Assembly: GCF_022842145.1 (NCBI RefSeq)
Contig: NZ_JALHQD010000002.1
Coordinates: 310,001-374,000, forward strand
Direction: 5' to 3'
DNA: 64,000 nucleotides
Source: Tabrizicola sp.
GTDB lineage: Bacteria > Pseudomonadota > Alphaproteobacteria > Rhodobacterales > Rhodobacteraceae
Shown: one piece after another, positions 18,706 through 27,315 of the stretch
Position numbering within the stretch: position 1 is the first letter of the stretch
How the letters are laid out: the number at the start of each line of letters is the position of its first letter
Notes under the pieces: generated by a model
What the model was told of the DNA's origin: nothing
The model's input: the letters and a program-made list of their open reading frames with translations, nothing else
Database searches by the model: none
Translations under genes and position numbers: made by a program

Positions 18706-19821
18706 ATGACCCGCCACCTCCTCTTCCTCACCGGTACCCGAGCCGACTTCGGCAAGCTGGAACCCCTGGCCGCCGCCGCAAGGGATGCAGGCCACCGGGT
18801 GACCTTCTTCGTCACCGGCATGCACATGATGGACCGCTACGGCCTGACCCGGAACGAAGTGCGGCGGATGCCGGGGGTCGGGGTGGAGGAGTACGTCAAC
18901 CAGGCCGAGGGCGATCCGCAGGATCTGGTTCTCGCGCGAACCGTCACGGGTTTCTCGACTTATGTGAACGCGGTGAAGCCCGACCTGATCGTCCTGCACG
19001 GTGACCGGATCGAGGCGCTGGCGGGGGCATTGGTGGCGGCGACGAACTATGTCCGCTCGGCCCATGTCGAGGGCGGGGAGGTCTCGGGGACCATCGACGA
19101 GGTCTTCCGGCACTGCAACACCAAGCTTTGCACGCACCACTTCGTCTCGTCCGAGGCCGCCGGTCGCCGGGTGCGCGCGCTGGGGGAGCCGGAGGAAACG
19201 ATTCACCCCATCGGCTCGCCGGAACTGGACTTCCATGCCCGGCCCTCGGGCGTCACGCTGGACGAGGTGCGCGCGCGCTACGAGATCCCGTTCGACCAGT
19301 ATGGCATCGTCACCTTTCACCCGGTGACCAGCGAGCAGGACAGCATCGGGCGGCAGGCGGCGGACCTGTTCGGGGCTCTGGAGGCCTCGGCGCGCAGCTT
19401 CGTGGTGATCGCGCCGAACAACGATCCGGGGTCGAAAGCCATCTTCCGGGTGCTTGAGACGCTGCCGAGATCCCGGTTCCGGGTCCTGCCCTCGATGCGC
19501 TTCGCCCATTTCAGCGAGTTGATGAAGAACGCGGCCTGCATGGTCGGAAACTCCAGCGCCGGGGTGCGCGAGGCGCCTTTCCTGGGCCTGCCGTCGCTGG
19601 ACATCGGGACGCGGCAGTCGAACCGGTCCGATGCACCCTCGGTCACGGCGTGCGAGGCCGCGGATCGGGCCACGATCCTGGGCTTTCTGCAGACGCACTG
19701 GGGGCGTCAGGCGACCCCGCATGACGGTTTCGGCCAGGGGAGTGCGGCCGAGCGCTTTGTCGAGACGCTGGCGAGGCCGGAGTTCTGGACGTCCAGCCTG
19801 CAGAAGGCGTTCCGTGACTAG
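18706..19821 (+). CDS. neuC: UDP-N-acetylglucosamine 2-epimerase (hydrolysing)
   Basis: NeuC-type enzymes convert UDP-GlcNAc to ManNAc plus UDP, supplying the substrate of NeuB. The 371-residue product shows the epimerase motifs GTRADFGKLEPL near the N-terminus, LHGDRIEALAGA, HVEGGEVSGTIDEVFRH, THHFVSS and GNSSAGVREAPFLGLPSL. These include the conserved Asp/Glu/His residues and the C-terminal UDP-binding loop. It returns to high GC, unlike the two preceding genes, so the cluster is mosaic. It overlaps the following GT30 gene. Confidence 0.9.
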   Translation: MTRHLLFLTGTRADFGKLEPLAAAARDAGHRVTFFVTGMHMMDRYGLTRNEVRRMPGVGVEEYVNQAEGDPQDLVLARTVTGFSTYVNAVKPDLIVLHGDRIEALAGALVAATNYVRSAHVEGGEVSGTIDEVFRHCNTKLCTHHFVSSEAAGRRVRALGEPEETIHPIGSPELDFHARPSGVTLDEVRARYEIPFDQYGIVTFHPVTSEQDSIGRQAADLFGALEASARSFVVIAPNNDPGSKAIFRVLETLPRSRFRVLPSMRFAHFSELMKNAACMVGNSSAGVREAPFLGLPSLDIGTRQSNRSDAPSVTACEAADRATILGFLQTHWGRQATPHDGFGQGSAAERFVETLARPEFWTSSLQKAFRD

Positions 19822-21055
19822 GCCCTCCCTTCCGCTGGCAACCTATCTTGCGGCCTCGCGCCTTGTCCCGCTGGTCGCGCCGGGGCTTCTGGCCCGACGC
19901 CTTGCCCGCGGGAAAGAGCTTCCCGACCGCTGGCGCGAGAAGCTGGGGGAGGCTTCGCTGCCCCGGCCAGAGGGTCCGCTGATCTGGTTGCACGCCGTGG
20001 GTCTGGGCGAGGTGCTGGCGCTGCGCGGATTGATCGCCGCACTGGCCGAGCCGTCTTCGGCGGAGTTCCTGGTCACCTCGACCACCCGCGGCTCTGCCGA
20101 GGTGCTGGCGCGGAACCTGCCGCCCCGGACCCGCCACCAGTTCCTGCCGCTGGACGCCCCCAACTATATTGCGCGCTTCCTGGACCATTGGCGCCCCGAT
20201 CTGTCGATATGGGCCGAGCAGGACATCTGGCCCGGTGCAGTTCATCAATCCGACGCGCGGGGAATTCCGCTGGCGCTGGTGAACGCCCGGATGAATGCCG
20301 AGGCCTATGCCCGCCGGCGGCGGTGGCGGGGACTTTATGCCGATCTTTTTGGCAAGTTCCGCCTGATCACCGCACAGGACGAAGCGACTGCCCGCAACCT
20401 GCAGGCGCTTGGTGCCAAGGGTGTAACAGTGGCTGGTTCCCTCAAGGCCGCAGCCCCGCCATTGGCCGTCGACCCACGGGCGCTTGCGTCGATGCGCGAG
20501 GCCCTGGTGGGCCGGCGCCCGGTCCTCCTGGCATCCTCGCACCACGAGGATGAATTCGTGACGCTCTCCGCGTTCCGGACCTTGCAGCCCAAGCCGCTTC
20601 TGATCATCGCGCCGCGTGATCCCTCACGCGGTGCCGAGATTGCCGCCCGTGTCGCCGAACACCAGATGACCGCGACGCGCCGCAGCCTGGGGCAGGGGCC
20701 AACGGCGGATGTCTGGATTGCCGACACTCTGGGCGAGATGGGGCTTTGGTACCGGCTATGTCCCGTCTCGGTGATCGGCGGCACCTTTGGCGCGACCGAG
20801 GGCCATAATCCGTGGGAGCCGGCGGCCTTGGGCTCGGCCGTGCTGCATGGCCCGCGCACCGCGAACTTTGCCGCCGACTTCCAGGCCCTGCACGAAGCCG
20901 CCGCCGCCCGGCTGGTGATGCCCGACAGCCTTTCCCCAGCGCTGGAAGAGGATCATTCGGCGATGGCGGCCCGCAGCCAGGCGGTGTCGGACGCGGCACA
21001 AGGCTCGCTTGCCCCCCTTGCAGCGCAGCTTCTGGCGCTGGGGGGGCTGGCATGA
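19814..21055 (+). CDS. Kdo-transferase-like glycosyltransferase (GT30), copy 1
   Basis: The 413-residue product matches the WaaA/KdtA fold: an N-terminal membrane-proximal segment, WLHAVGLGEVLALRGLI with the conserved catalytic-base Glu of the GE motif, WAEQDIWPGA, LVNARMNAEAY and a C-terminal VIGGTFGATEGHNPWEPAAL nucleotide-binding region. GT30 enzymes use CMP-Kdo. Here the gene sits among neuB, neuC and neuA, with a second GT30 gene following, and no recognised sialyltransferase is nearby. The GTG at 19814 overlaps the neuC end. Whether the donor is CMP-Kdo or CMP-nonulosonate is open. Confidence 0.82.
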   Translation: MTRPSLPLATYLAASRLVPLVAPGLLARRLARGKELPDRWREKLGEASLPRPEGPLIWLHAVGLGEVLALRGLIAALAEPSSAEFLVTSTTRGSAEVLARNLPPRTRHQFLPLDAPNYIARFLDHWRPDLSIWAEQDIWPGAVHQSDARGIPLALVNARMNAEAYARRRRWRGLYADLFGKFRLITAQDEATARNLQALGAKGVTVAGSLKAAAPPLAVDPRALASMREALVGRRPVLLASSHHEDEFVTLSAFRTLQPKPLLIIAPRDPSRGAEIAARVAEHQMTATRRSLGQGPTADVWIADTLGEMGLWYRLCPVSVIGGTFGATEGHNPWEPAALGSAVLHGPRTANFAADFQALHEAAAARLVMPDSLSPALEEDHSAMAARSQAVSDAAQGSLAPLAAQLLALGGLA

Positions 21056-22323
21056 GGCTTTGGGCTTTCCTCCGCCTGTGGTCACTGCTTTGGCACATCG
21101 GGCTGCCCTTTGTGCTGCTCTATCTGTGGCGCCGGGGCCGCAAGGACCGGCTTTACGCGCAGCATCTGGGCGAACGCTTCGGCCGCTATCCAAGGGGGCT
21201 TGCAGGATCGGTCTGGGTCCATGCCGTGTCATTGGGCGAGCTGCGCTCGGCTGTGCCCCTGATCCGCGCGCTTCTGGAAAAAGGGGAGACGGTCGTCGTC
21301 ACGCTTTTCACCCCGGCCGGACGCCGCGAGGCCGAAAAGGTCTTCGCGGCTGAAATTGCTGCGGGAAAGCTGATGTCCGTCTGGGTGCCGCTGGAGACGT
21401 CATGGGCTTACGCCCGGTTCTTCAAGGCTTTCCGGCCCAAGCTTGGTCTGGTGATGGAGATCGAGATCTGGCCGCGGATGATCTTTGCCTCTGCCCATGC
21501 GCGGGTGCCGCTTTACATGTGCAATGCGCAGTATCCCACGGATTCGATGGCCCGCGACGCCCGCTTCGGTATCCGACCGGCCCTGATGCGGGGCTTTGCC
21601 GGGGCCTTCGTGAAGTCCGACCTGCAAGCGCAACGCTTTGCGTCGGTGGGGGTGCGAAACATCACCGTGACCGGCGAGTTGCGCTTCGACCAGCCGATCC
21701 CGGCCGAACAGTTGGCCGCAGCCGCGCGCCTGCGACCGCAGCTTGGACCGCGTCGGGTGATCGCCTTCGCCTCGGTCACGGAACCTGAAGAGCCGCTATT
21801 CCTGGCCGCAGCGCAGGAAATCCTGTCCGTCCGCACGCCGCCGATCATCCTTTTCATTCCCCGCGCACCGGAACGCTTCGCGGAGGTGGCCAAGGCCATG
21901 ACCGACAAGGGCATCCTTTTCGCGCGCCGCAGTCAACGGCTGGACCGCAAGTTTGCGCCCCAGTCCGTGGCGCCCATGGACGTCCTCCTGGGGGATTCCC
22001 TGGGTGAGATGTACTTCTACCTGGGCCTGGCGGACCGCGTCGTGGTTGGGGGCGGTTTCCAGCCCAAGGGGTCGCACAACATCATCGAGCCGCTGGCGCT
22101 TGAGCTGCCGGTTCTGGTCGGCCCGCACATCCAGACCATCGAATATCCGGCGGTGGAGGCGATTGCGGCAGGCGTCTGCCACCAGACCACCGCCGACCGG
22201 CTGGTAAGGGATGTTCTGGACTGGCCCGACCCAAGCCCCGAAGCGATCACCGCTTTTGTTGCCGCCCATTCCGGGGCCACGGTCAGGACACTCGCGGCCA
22301 TTGCGCCTTTGCTCAGGCCTTGA
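21052..22323 (+). CDS. Kdo-transferase-like glycosyltransferase (GT30), copy 2
   Basis: The 423-residue product has an N-terminal membrane helix (about 8-26), then YAQHLGERFGRYP, WVHAVSLGELRSAVPLI, MEIEIWPRMI and GGGFQPKGSHNIIEPLAL, all WaaA/KdtA landmarks. The usual NARLS-type loop is altered to CNAQYPTDS, a deviation in the region near the donor site. The ATG overlaps the stop of copy 1 (ATGA), so the two are translated as a pair. It is a true lipid A Kdo transferase or a relative retargeted to another CMP-ulosonate; the context favours the second for at least one copy. Confidence 0.82.
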   Translation: MRLWAFLRLWSLLWHIGLPFVLLYLWRRGRKDRLYAQHLGERFGRYPRGLAGSVWVHAVSLGELRSAVPLIRALLEKGETVVVTLFTPAGRREAEKVFAAEIAAGKLMSVWVPLETSWAYARFFKAFRPKLGLVMEIEIWPRMIFASAHARVPLYMCNAQYPTDSMARDARFGIRPALMRGFAGAFVKSDLQAQRFASVGVRNITVTGELRFDQPIPAEQLAAAARLRPQLGPRRVIAFASVTEPEEPLFLAAAQEILSVRTPPIILFIPRAPERFAEVAKAMTDKGILFARRSQRLDRKFAPQSVAPMDVLLGDSLGEMYFYLGLADRVVVGGGFQPKGSHNIIEPLALELPVLVGPHIQTIEYPAVEAIAAGVCHQTTADRLVRDVLDWPDPSPEAITAFVAAHSGATVRTLAAIAPLLRP

Positions 22324-23023
22324 CCAGGCCGTCCTTCAGCTGCTCGGACAGCAGGAATTCGACCAGCCGGAAGTCATAGGGCGTGTCGATGTCATGGCAC
22401 CGCTCGGCGGGCAGGACGTAAGGAATCACCCGGCCCTCGTAGATCGTCTTGGCCGTCCGCAGGTAGTCGGGCTGAACCACGTAAACCATCCCCACGTGTT
22501 CATAGACGGTCGGCGCGTCCTGTCGCGCCCAGACACCACCGGGCAGCGGCTTTGACACATGCAATGCGCCGGACGCGTCTGGTTCCACAAGGTTGAAATA
22601 GGGATTCTTTCGCGCCTCACAGACGCTCATAACCATGTCGGGATGTTCGATTTCGTAAAGTGTCAGCGCGCCGTCGATGTCCTCGGGCAGCCGCAGAGGG
22701 GAGGTGCAATCAAGGTCGAGGAAGGCCGACACCGGGCCAGCAAGCGCCTCGCTGGCGGAAAGGGCATGTTGCCAGACCCCCCATTTCGGCGCGGTATCGG
22801 TCGCCAGTTCGGCCGGTCGCAGGCCGATGTCCAATGCGCCGCGCTTGACGGCGTGGGCGTAGATCGCCTCGTCATCCGTCGATACGACCACCGCCCCGAC
22901 CCGCGGATTGGCGAAAAGCTGGTCCAGCGACCAGTCGATCAACGGCTTGCCGCAGAGCGGGCGGAAGTTCTTGCCCGGCACGCCCTTCGACCCCTTGCGC
23001 GCCCCAATATGACCCAGGATCAT
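22313..23023 (-). CDS. neuA: CMP-N-acetylneuraminate (acylneuraminate) cytidylyltransferase
   Basis: NeuA activates the nonulosonic acid with CTP. The 236-residue product starts MILGHIGARKGSKGVPGKN, the CTP-binding signature. It continues with VVVSTDDEAIYAHAVKRGA, DLDCTSPLR, and YEHVGMVYVV, and ends in the metal-binding CHDIDTPYDFRLVE. It is convergent with the GT30 pair, overlapping it by 11 bp, so it is expressed from the opposite direction. That places it downstream of the amidase and pot genes, only 33 bp after the amidase stop. Confidence 0.9.
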   Translation of the reverse strand: MILGHIGARKGSKGVPGKNFRPLCGKPLIDWSLDQLFANPRVGAVVVSTDDEAIYAHAVKRGALDIGLRPAELATDTAPKWGVWQHALSASEALAGPVSAFLDLDCTSPLRLPEDIDGALTLYEIEHPDMVMSVCEARKNPYFNLVEPDASGALHVSKPLPGGVWARQDAPTVYEHVGMVYVVQPDYLRTAKTIYEGRVIPYVLPAERCHDIDTPYDFRLVEFLLSEQLKDGLVKA

Positions 23024-23056
23024 GCACTGCCTCCCCTTTTGGCAAAAGCCTTAGCG

Positions 23057-24484
23057 CTATGGCGGCGGCGATGCCAGCGGCGGTGGCCGGCGCTGCGGCC
23101 ATTCGGTCGCGCGGTGCCAGGCCTGGCCGATTGCCAGCACCTTGGCGTCCTCGCCGGAGCGGCCGATGATCTGCATCCCCATCGGCAGTCCGTTCGCCCC
23201 AAACCCGACGGGGACGGACAGCGCCGGCAACCCGATCAGGCTTGCGGGAATGACCACCTCCATCCAGCGGTGATAGGTGTCCATCTTGCGTCCGGCGATC
23301 TCTTCCGGCCAGCGCCAGTCGGCTGGGAAGGGCCAGACCTGGGCCGAGGGCAGGATAAGGGCGTCATACCGGTCGAACAGCCGTGCGGCATGGGCATGCC
23401 AGCGGCTGCGGATCACGCTGGCTTCATAGACGGCCTGCGCCGACAGCCCCAGGCCCTGCTCGATCTCCCAGATCGTCTCGGGTTTGGTCAGGGCGCGCTT
23501 GGCCGGGTCCTCGGCCAGGGCGCGCTTGCCGCCTGCGTTCAGCATCGCCCGCAGGGTGACCCAAGCGGACCAAAGCTTTTCGGACGGGAAGGGCGGGGGC
23601 AGGGGTTCGACCACCGCTCCCATTTCCTCCATCTGCCGCAGGGCCGCCTGGCAAAGGTCCAGGATCCCCGGCTCCATCGCATAGGCGCCGCCCCAGTCGC
23701 CCAGCCAGCCGATCCGCTTTCCCTTGATCCCGCGGTCCAGACCCGACAGCAGGTCCGGCGCCGCGCGGGGGAAGGGAACCTCGGGGTTCTCGCCCGCCAG
23801 CACCATCAGCAGCCGCTCCACGTCTTCGACCGTGCGGGCCATCGGGCCTTCGGTGGACAGGGTGGAAAGGTAGCTGTCGCCCTCGGCCTCCTGCGGGACC
23901 AGTCCCCAGGTCGGGCGGAAGCCGTAGACGTTGCAGAAGGCGGCGGGGTTGCGCAACGACCCCATCATGTCCGACCCGTCCGCCACCCAGGCCATACGTG
24001 TCGCCAGCGCCGCCGCCGCACCGCCGGACGAACCACCAGCCCCGCGCGACAGGTCATAGGGGTTGCGCGTCACCCCGAACACCGGGTTGAAGGAGTGCGA
24101 CCCCTGGCCCCATTCCGGCACGTTGGTCTTGGCCGCGATCACAGCACCGGCGGCCCGCAGCCGTGCTGCGACGAGATCGTCCTTCGTTGGCACATGGTTG
24201 GCGAAAAGCGGCGAGCCCCAAGTGGTGCGGACACCTTTCGTCGCCACCAGGTCCTTCACGGCAAAGGGAATCCCGTGCAGCCAGCCCTGCGGCGTCACGT
24301 CGTCCAGTTCCCGTGTCTCGGCCATCAGCGCGTCGGGGTCGCGCAGGCTGACGATGGCGTTCACCGCGGGATTCACCGCCTGAACCTGCTCGAGCCAGGC
24401 TGCCATTATCTCGGATGGCGCGACCTTTCGGGCATGGATCGCCACCGAAAGCTCTGTCGCCGACCACTCCAGTACGTCTTTCAT
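23057..24484 (-). CDS. Amidase-signature hydrolase 1
   Basis: The 475-residue product has the Ser-cisSer-Lys triad of the amidase signature family: K77 (FAVKDLVATKG), S152/S153 (GAGGSSGGAAAALA) and the nucleophile S176 in GSDMMGSLRNPAAF. The usual DxGGS is DMMGS, as in a subset of bacterial amidases. It is not GatA, which has a different C-terminal context and sits with gatB/gatC. It lies downstream of potD on the same strand and upstream of neuA, suggesting that it hydrolyses an amide imported by the transporter. Confidence 0.85.
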   Translation of the reverse strand: MKDVLEWSATELSVAIHARKVAPSEIMAAWLEQVQAVNPAVNAIVSLRDPDALMAETRELDDVTPQGWLHGIPFAVKDLVATKGVRTTWGSPLFANHVPTKDDLVAARLRAAGAVIAAKTNVPEWGQGSHSFNPVFGVTRNPYDLSRGAGGSSGGAAAALATRMAWVADGSDMMGSLRNPAAFCNVYGFRPTWGLVPQEAEGDSYLSTLSTEGPMARTVEDVERLLMVLAGENPEVPFPRAAPDLLSGLDRGIKGKRIGWLGDWGGAYAMEPGILDLCQAALRQMEEMGAVVEPLPPPFPSEKLWSAWVTLRAMLNAGGKRALAEDPAKRALTKPETIWEIEQGLGLSAQAVYEASVIRSRWHAHAARLFDRYDALILPSAQVWPFPADWRWPEEIAGRKMDTYHRWMEVVIPASLIGLPALSVPVGFGANGLPMGMQIIGRSGEDAKVLAIGQAWHRATEWPQRRPPPLASPPP

Positions 24485-24510
24485 CTTTGCACAAATATCC
24501 CACGGGGGGT

Positions 24511-24533
24511 GCGGGGGGTGTGAAACCCCCCGC
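24511..24533 (-). terminator. GC hairpin between potD and amidase 1
   Basis: GCGGGGGG (24511-24518) pairs with CCCCCCGC (24526-24533) around a 7-base loop, starting about 20 bp after the potD stop on the minus strand. No long U-tract follows, so it may attenuate rather than stop transcription into the amidase gene. Confidence 0.5.
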
Positions 24534-24554
24534 GTCTTTCGGATCAACCGGTGC

Positions 24555-25583
24555 TTACTTCTGCAGCTCGGTCCAGATCGCGGTCATGTACTCCAACCCC
24601 TTGCCGCGGCAGGTGGGCAGGAACTTGCCGGCAGCCTTGTGCTCTTCCGGGACCACCACCTCGGGCGCGGTCTTCATGTCTTCCGGCATGAAGGCTTCGG
24701 ACCCCGCGATGCCGTTGGCATAGCGCGCAAAGGCCGAGATCATCGCCGCGTTCTCGGGCAGCATGATGAAGTCCATGAACTTGTAGGCTTCTTCGACGTT
24801 CGCCGCGTCCTGCAGCAGCATCACCGAGTCCATGAAGATCGGGTAGCCTTCCTTCGGATAGCCGTACTGCACGTCGCCGTTGGTATTGATCTTAATCCGC
24901 ATACTGGAGCCGTTCCAGTTTGTGGACGCAGCCCAGTCGCCATTGGACATGCGCTCGGTCGCACCATAGTCCATGGAGATCCAGTTCGGTTTAGCCGCCA
25001 GTAGAACGTCCCTGACTTTCTTCATGATTTCAGCGTCTTCGCTGCAGGGTTCGCCACCAACATACATGGTTGCCAAAGACACTACGTCGATCATTTCTGG
25101 CTGGACGTTGATCTTGCCAACCAATTCCGGCGGGACATCAAGAAAAATAGCCGAAGTGTTGATGTCGCCGCCATAGACCTTGGTATTGACCGACATTCCT
25201 GTCGTGCCCCACTGCCACGGGATCGAGTATTTCCGGCCCGCATCCCAAGGCACGTCGGTCCATTCCGGGGCGATGTTCTTGTGGTTCGGCAGTTTGGACA
25301 GGTCCAGTTCCTGGACCAGGCCCTTTTCGACCCAGATCGGCACATAGCTTGCCGACGGCACCACGAGGTCAAAGCCAGAGCCGCCCGCCTCGACCTTGGC
25401 CAGGGCCACGTCGTTGCTGTCATAGTCGGTGACGGTGACCTTGATCCCCGTCTCTTTCTCGAACTTGTCCAGCAGTTCCGGGCTGGTGTAGTTGCCCCAG
25501 TTGTAAAGCTGCAATTCGCCCTCGGCCGCGGCAAGCGTTGCCGTGGCCAGGACCATCGCGGTCGCGGACATCAGGTATTTCAT
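24555..25583 (-). CDS. potD: Spermidine/putrescine-type ABC transporter, periplasmic binding protein
   Basis: The 342-residue product has a signal peptide (about 1-20, ending LAAA) followed by ELQLYNWGNYTSPELLDKFE, the opening of the PotD/PotF solute-binding family, and the conserved WISMDYGATERMSNGDWAAS region. PotD-family proteins bind polyamines, but closely related ones bind other cationic or amide compounds. It is the last transporter gene of a minus-strand operon (potA-B-C-D). The ATG at 25583 gives the signal peptide directly. Confidence 0.88.
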   Translation of the reverse strand: MKYLMSATAMVLATATLAAAEGELQLYNWGNYTSPELLDKFEKETGIKVTVTDYDSNDVALAKVEAGGSGFDLVVPSASYVPIWVEKGLVQELDLSKLPNHKNIAPEWTDVPWDAGRKYSIPWQWGTTGMSVNTKVYGGDINTSAIFLDVPPELVGKINVQPEMIDVVSLATMYVGGEPCSEDAEIMKKVRDVLLAAKPNWISMDYGATERMSNGDWAASTNWNGSSMRIKINTNGDVQYGYPKEGYPIFMDSVMLLQDAANVEEAYKFMDFIMLPENAAMISAFARYANGIAGSEAFMPEDMKTAPEVVVPEEHKAAGKFLPTCRGKGLEYMTAIWTELQK

Positions 25584-25604
25584 CAATCGTCTCCCCGTAA
25601 GGTT

Positions 25605-26408
25605 TCAGTCTTTCTTGCGCGTCAGAAGGAAGAAGGCGGTCAGCATGACCACCGTCACCCCCAGAAGCATGGTCGAGATGGCATTGACTTCAGGCGTGAA
25701 GGACCGACGCAACTGGCCCAGCATATAGGTCGGCAGCGTGTCCTGCCCCCCTGACTTTACGAACTCGGTAATCACCACGTCATCAAGGCTGATCACGAAG
25801 GCGAGCATGGCGCCCGCCATGATCCCGGGTGCCAGCAAAGGCAGCGTCACCCGGCGGAAGGTCTGCCAGGGTGTCGCGTAAAGATCGGCTGCTGCGGTTT
25901 CGAGGCTGAGGTCCATGCTTTCCAGCCGCGCCCGGATCGGCAGGTAGGCGAAGGGCAGGCAGAAAGCCGTGTGCGCGGCGATCAGGTAGCCCAGCCCCTG
26001 ATAGCCGGTCGCGACCTTGACGATCCCGAAGAAGATCATCAGCGCCACGGCAGTCACGATTTCCGGCACCATCAGCGGCTGGTTGATCACGACATAGATG
26101 AAGGTCTGGCCCTTGAACGCCCGCCGCCGCGTCGTGCCCAATGCAGCCAGCGTGGCCAGGATCGTTGACAGGAAGGCCGCCGAAACGCCGATGATCAGCG
26201 ACCGCATGGTGGCCGCCTTCACGTCGTCGTTGGCCCAGGCATCGCCATACCAGTGCAGCGAGAAGCCGCCCCAGGTCGCGACCGAGTTCGAGGCGTTGAA
26301 GGAGAAGATCACCAGCGTGACGATGGGCAGATACAGGATGACAAAGGCCCCGATCGCCACGGTGGCAACGCCGGGCAGGCGGCTGATCTGGAACCCGCGC
26401 TCAGCCAT
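25605..26408 (-). CDS. potC: Polyamine-type ABC transporter permease (PotC)
   Basis: A 267-residue inner-membrane permease with about six helices and the EAA loop ETAAADLYATPWQTFRRVTLPLLAPGI that docks on PotA. It starts at 26408 (MAERGFQIS) and overlaps the end of potB. It is the subunit pairing with PotB, placed second as usual in potABCD operons. Confidence 0.88.
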   Translation of the reverse strand: MAERGFQISRLPGVATVAIGAFVILYLPIVTLVIFSFNASNSVATWGGFSLHWYGDAWANDDVKAATMRSLIIGVSAAFLSTILATLAALGTTRRRAFKGQTFIYVVINQPLMVPEIVTAVALMIFFGIVKVATGYQGLGYLIAAHTAFCLPFAYLPIRARLESMDLSLETAAADLYATPWQTFRRVTLPLLAPGIMAGAMLAFVISLDDVVITEFVKSGGQDTLPTYMLGQLRRSFTPEVNAISTMLLGVTVVMLTAFFLLTRKKD

Positions 26409-27315
26409 GACCCTGGCTCCGGTCGCGGTTCGCCACCCGGACATAGACCAGCAGCGCCCCCATCACGATGATCAGCAGCGCGACCGACAGGGCGGCGCCC
26501 AGCGGCCAGTTCTTGCCCTGCAGGAACTGCAGCTCGATGAAGTTGCCGATCATCATGTTCTTGCCGCCGCCCAGGATGCGCGGCGTGACATAGGCCCCCA
26601 GCGAGGGCACGAAGACCAGGATCGAGCCGGCGATGATCCCCGGCTTGACGATCGGCAGGATCACCCGGCGCAGCGTCGCCCAGCGGCTGGCGTAAAGGTC
26701 ATAGGACGCCTCCAGAAGCCGCATGTCGAAGCGTTCGATGGTGGCATAAAGCGGCAGGACCATCAGCGGCAGGTAGACATAGGTCATCCCGATCAGCACG
26801 GCGGTTTCGGTGTAGTTGATCTGCAGGGGCGTATCGATGGCCCCAACCCAGATCAGCAGCGTGTTCAGAAGACCCTCGTTCCGGATCACCTCGTTGATGG
26901 CAAAGGTCCGGATCAAGAGGTTTGTCCAGAACGGAATGGTGATCAGGAACAGCCACATGGCCCGCTGCTGCGGTGGCCGCGTGGCGATGAACCAGGCGGT
27001 GGGAAAGCCGATGGCGAAGGTCAGGGCCGTGGTGGTCAGCGACAGCCAGACCGAGCGCCAGAAGATCGTCAGATGCGCATCGGCCAGCGCGTAGCGTTCC
27101 TCGAAGATGTCGTAGGTGAGGAAGATCCCCTTCCATCCTTCGACTGACCATTCGTGAATTACGTTGCCGGTGTCGTTGGCGGTCAGGAACGAATACCAGA
27201 TGACGATCAGCAGAGGACCCGAGGCCGCGAAGGCCAGCAGGATCAAGGCCGGAAGCGACAGCAGCCAGCCGTTTCGGGCAGATGTCCTGACTGCGTTGTC
27301 CTCGGCGGGGCTCAT
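26401..27315 (-). CDS. potB: Polyamine-type ABC transporter permease (PotB)
   Basis: A 304-residue permease with six predicted helices, a large first periplasmic loop, and the EAA motif LLEASYDLYASRWATLRRVI followed by LPIVKPGI. Its ATG shares a base with the potA stop (TGATG), showing coupling. Longer in-frame extension upstream lies inside potA and is rejected. Confidence 0.88.
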   Translation of the reverse strand: MSPAEDNAVRTSARNGWLLSLPALILLAFAASGPLLIVIWYSFLTANDTGNVIHEWSVEGWKGIFLTYDIFEERYALADAHLTIFWRSVWLSLTTTALTFAIGFPTAWFIATRPPQQRAMWLFLITIPFWTNLLIRTFAINEVIRNEGLLNTLLIWVGAIDTPLQINYTETAVLIGMTYVYLPLMVLPLYATIERFDMRLLEASYDLYASRWATLRRVILPIVKPGIIAGSILVFVPSLGAYVTPRILGGGKNMMIGNFIELQFLQGKNWPLGAALSVALLIIVMGALLVYVRVANRDRSQGHG

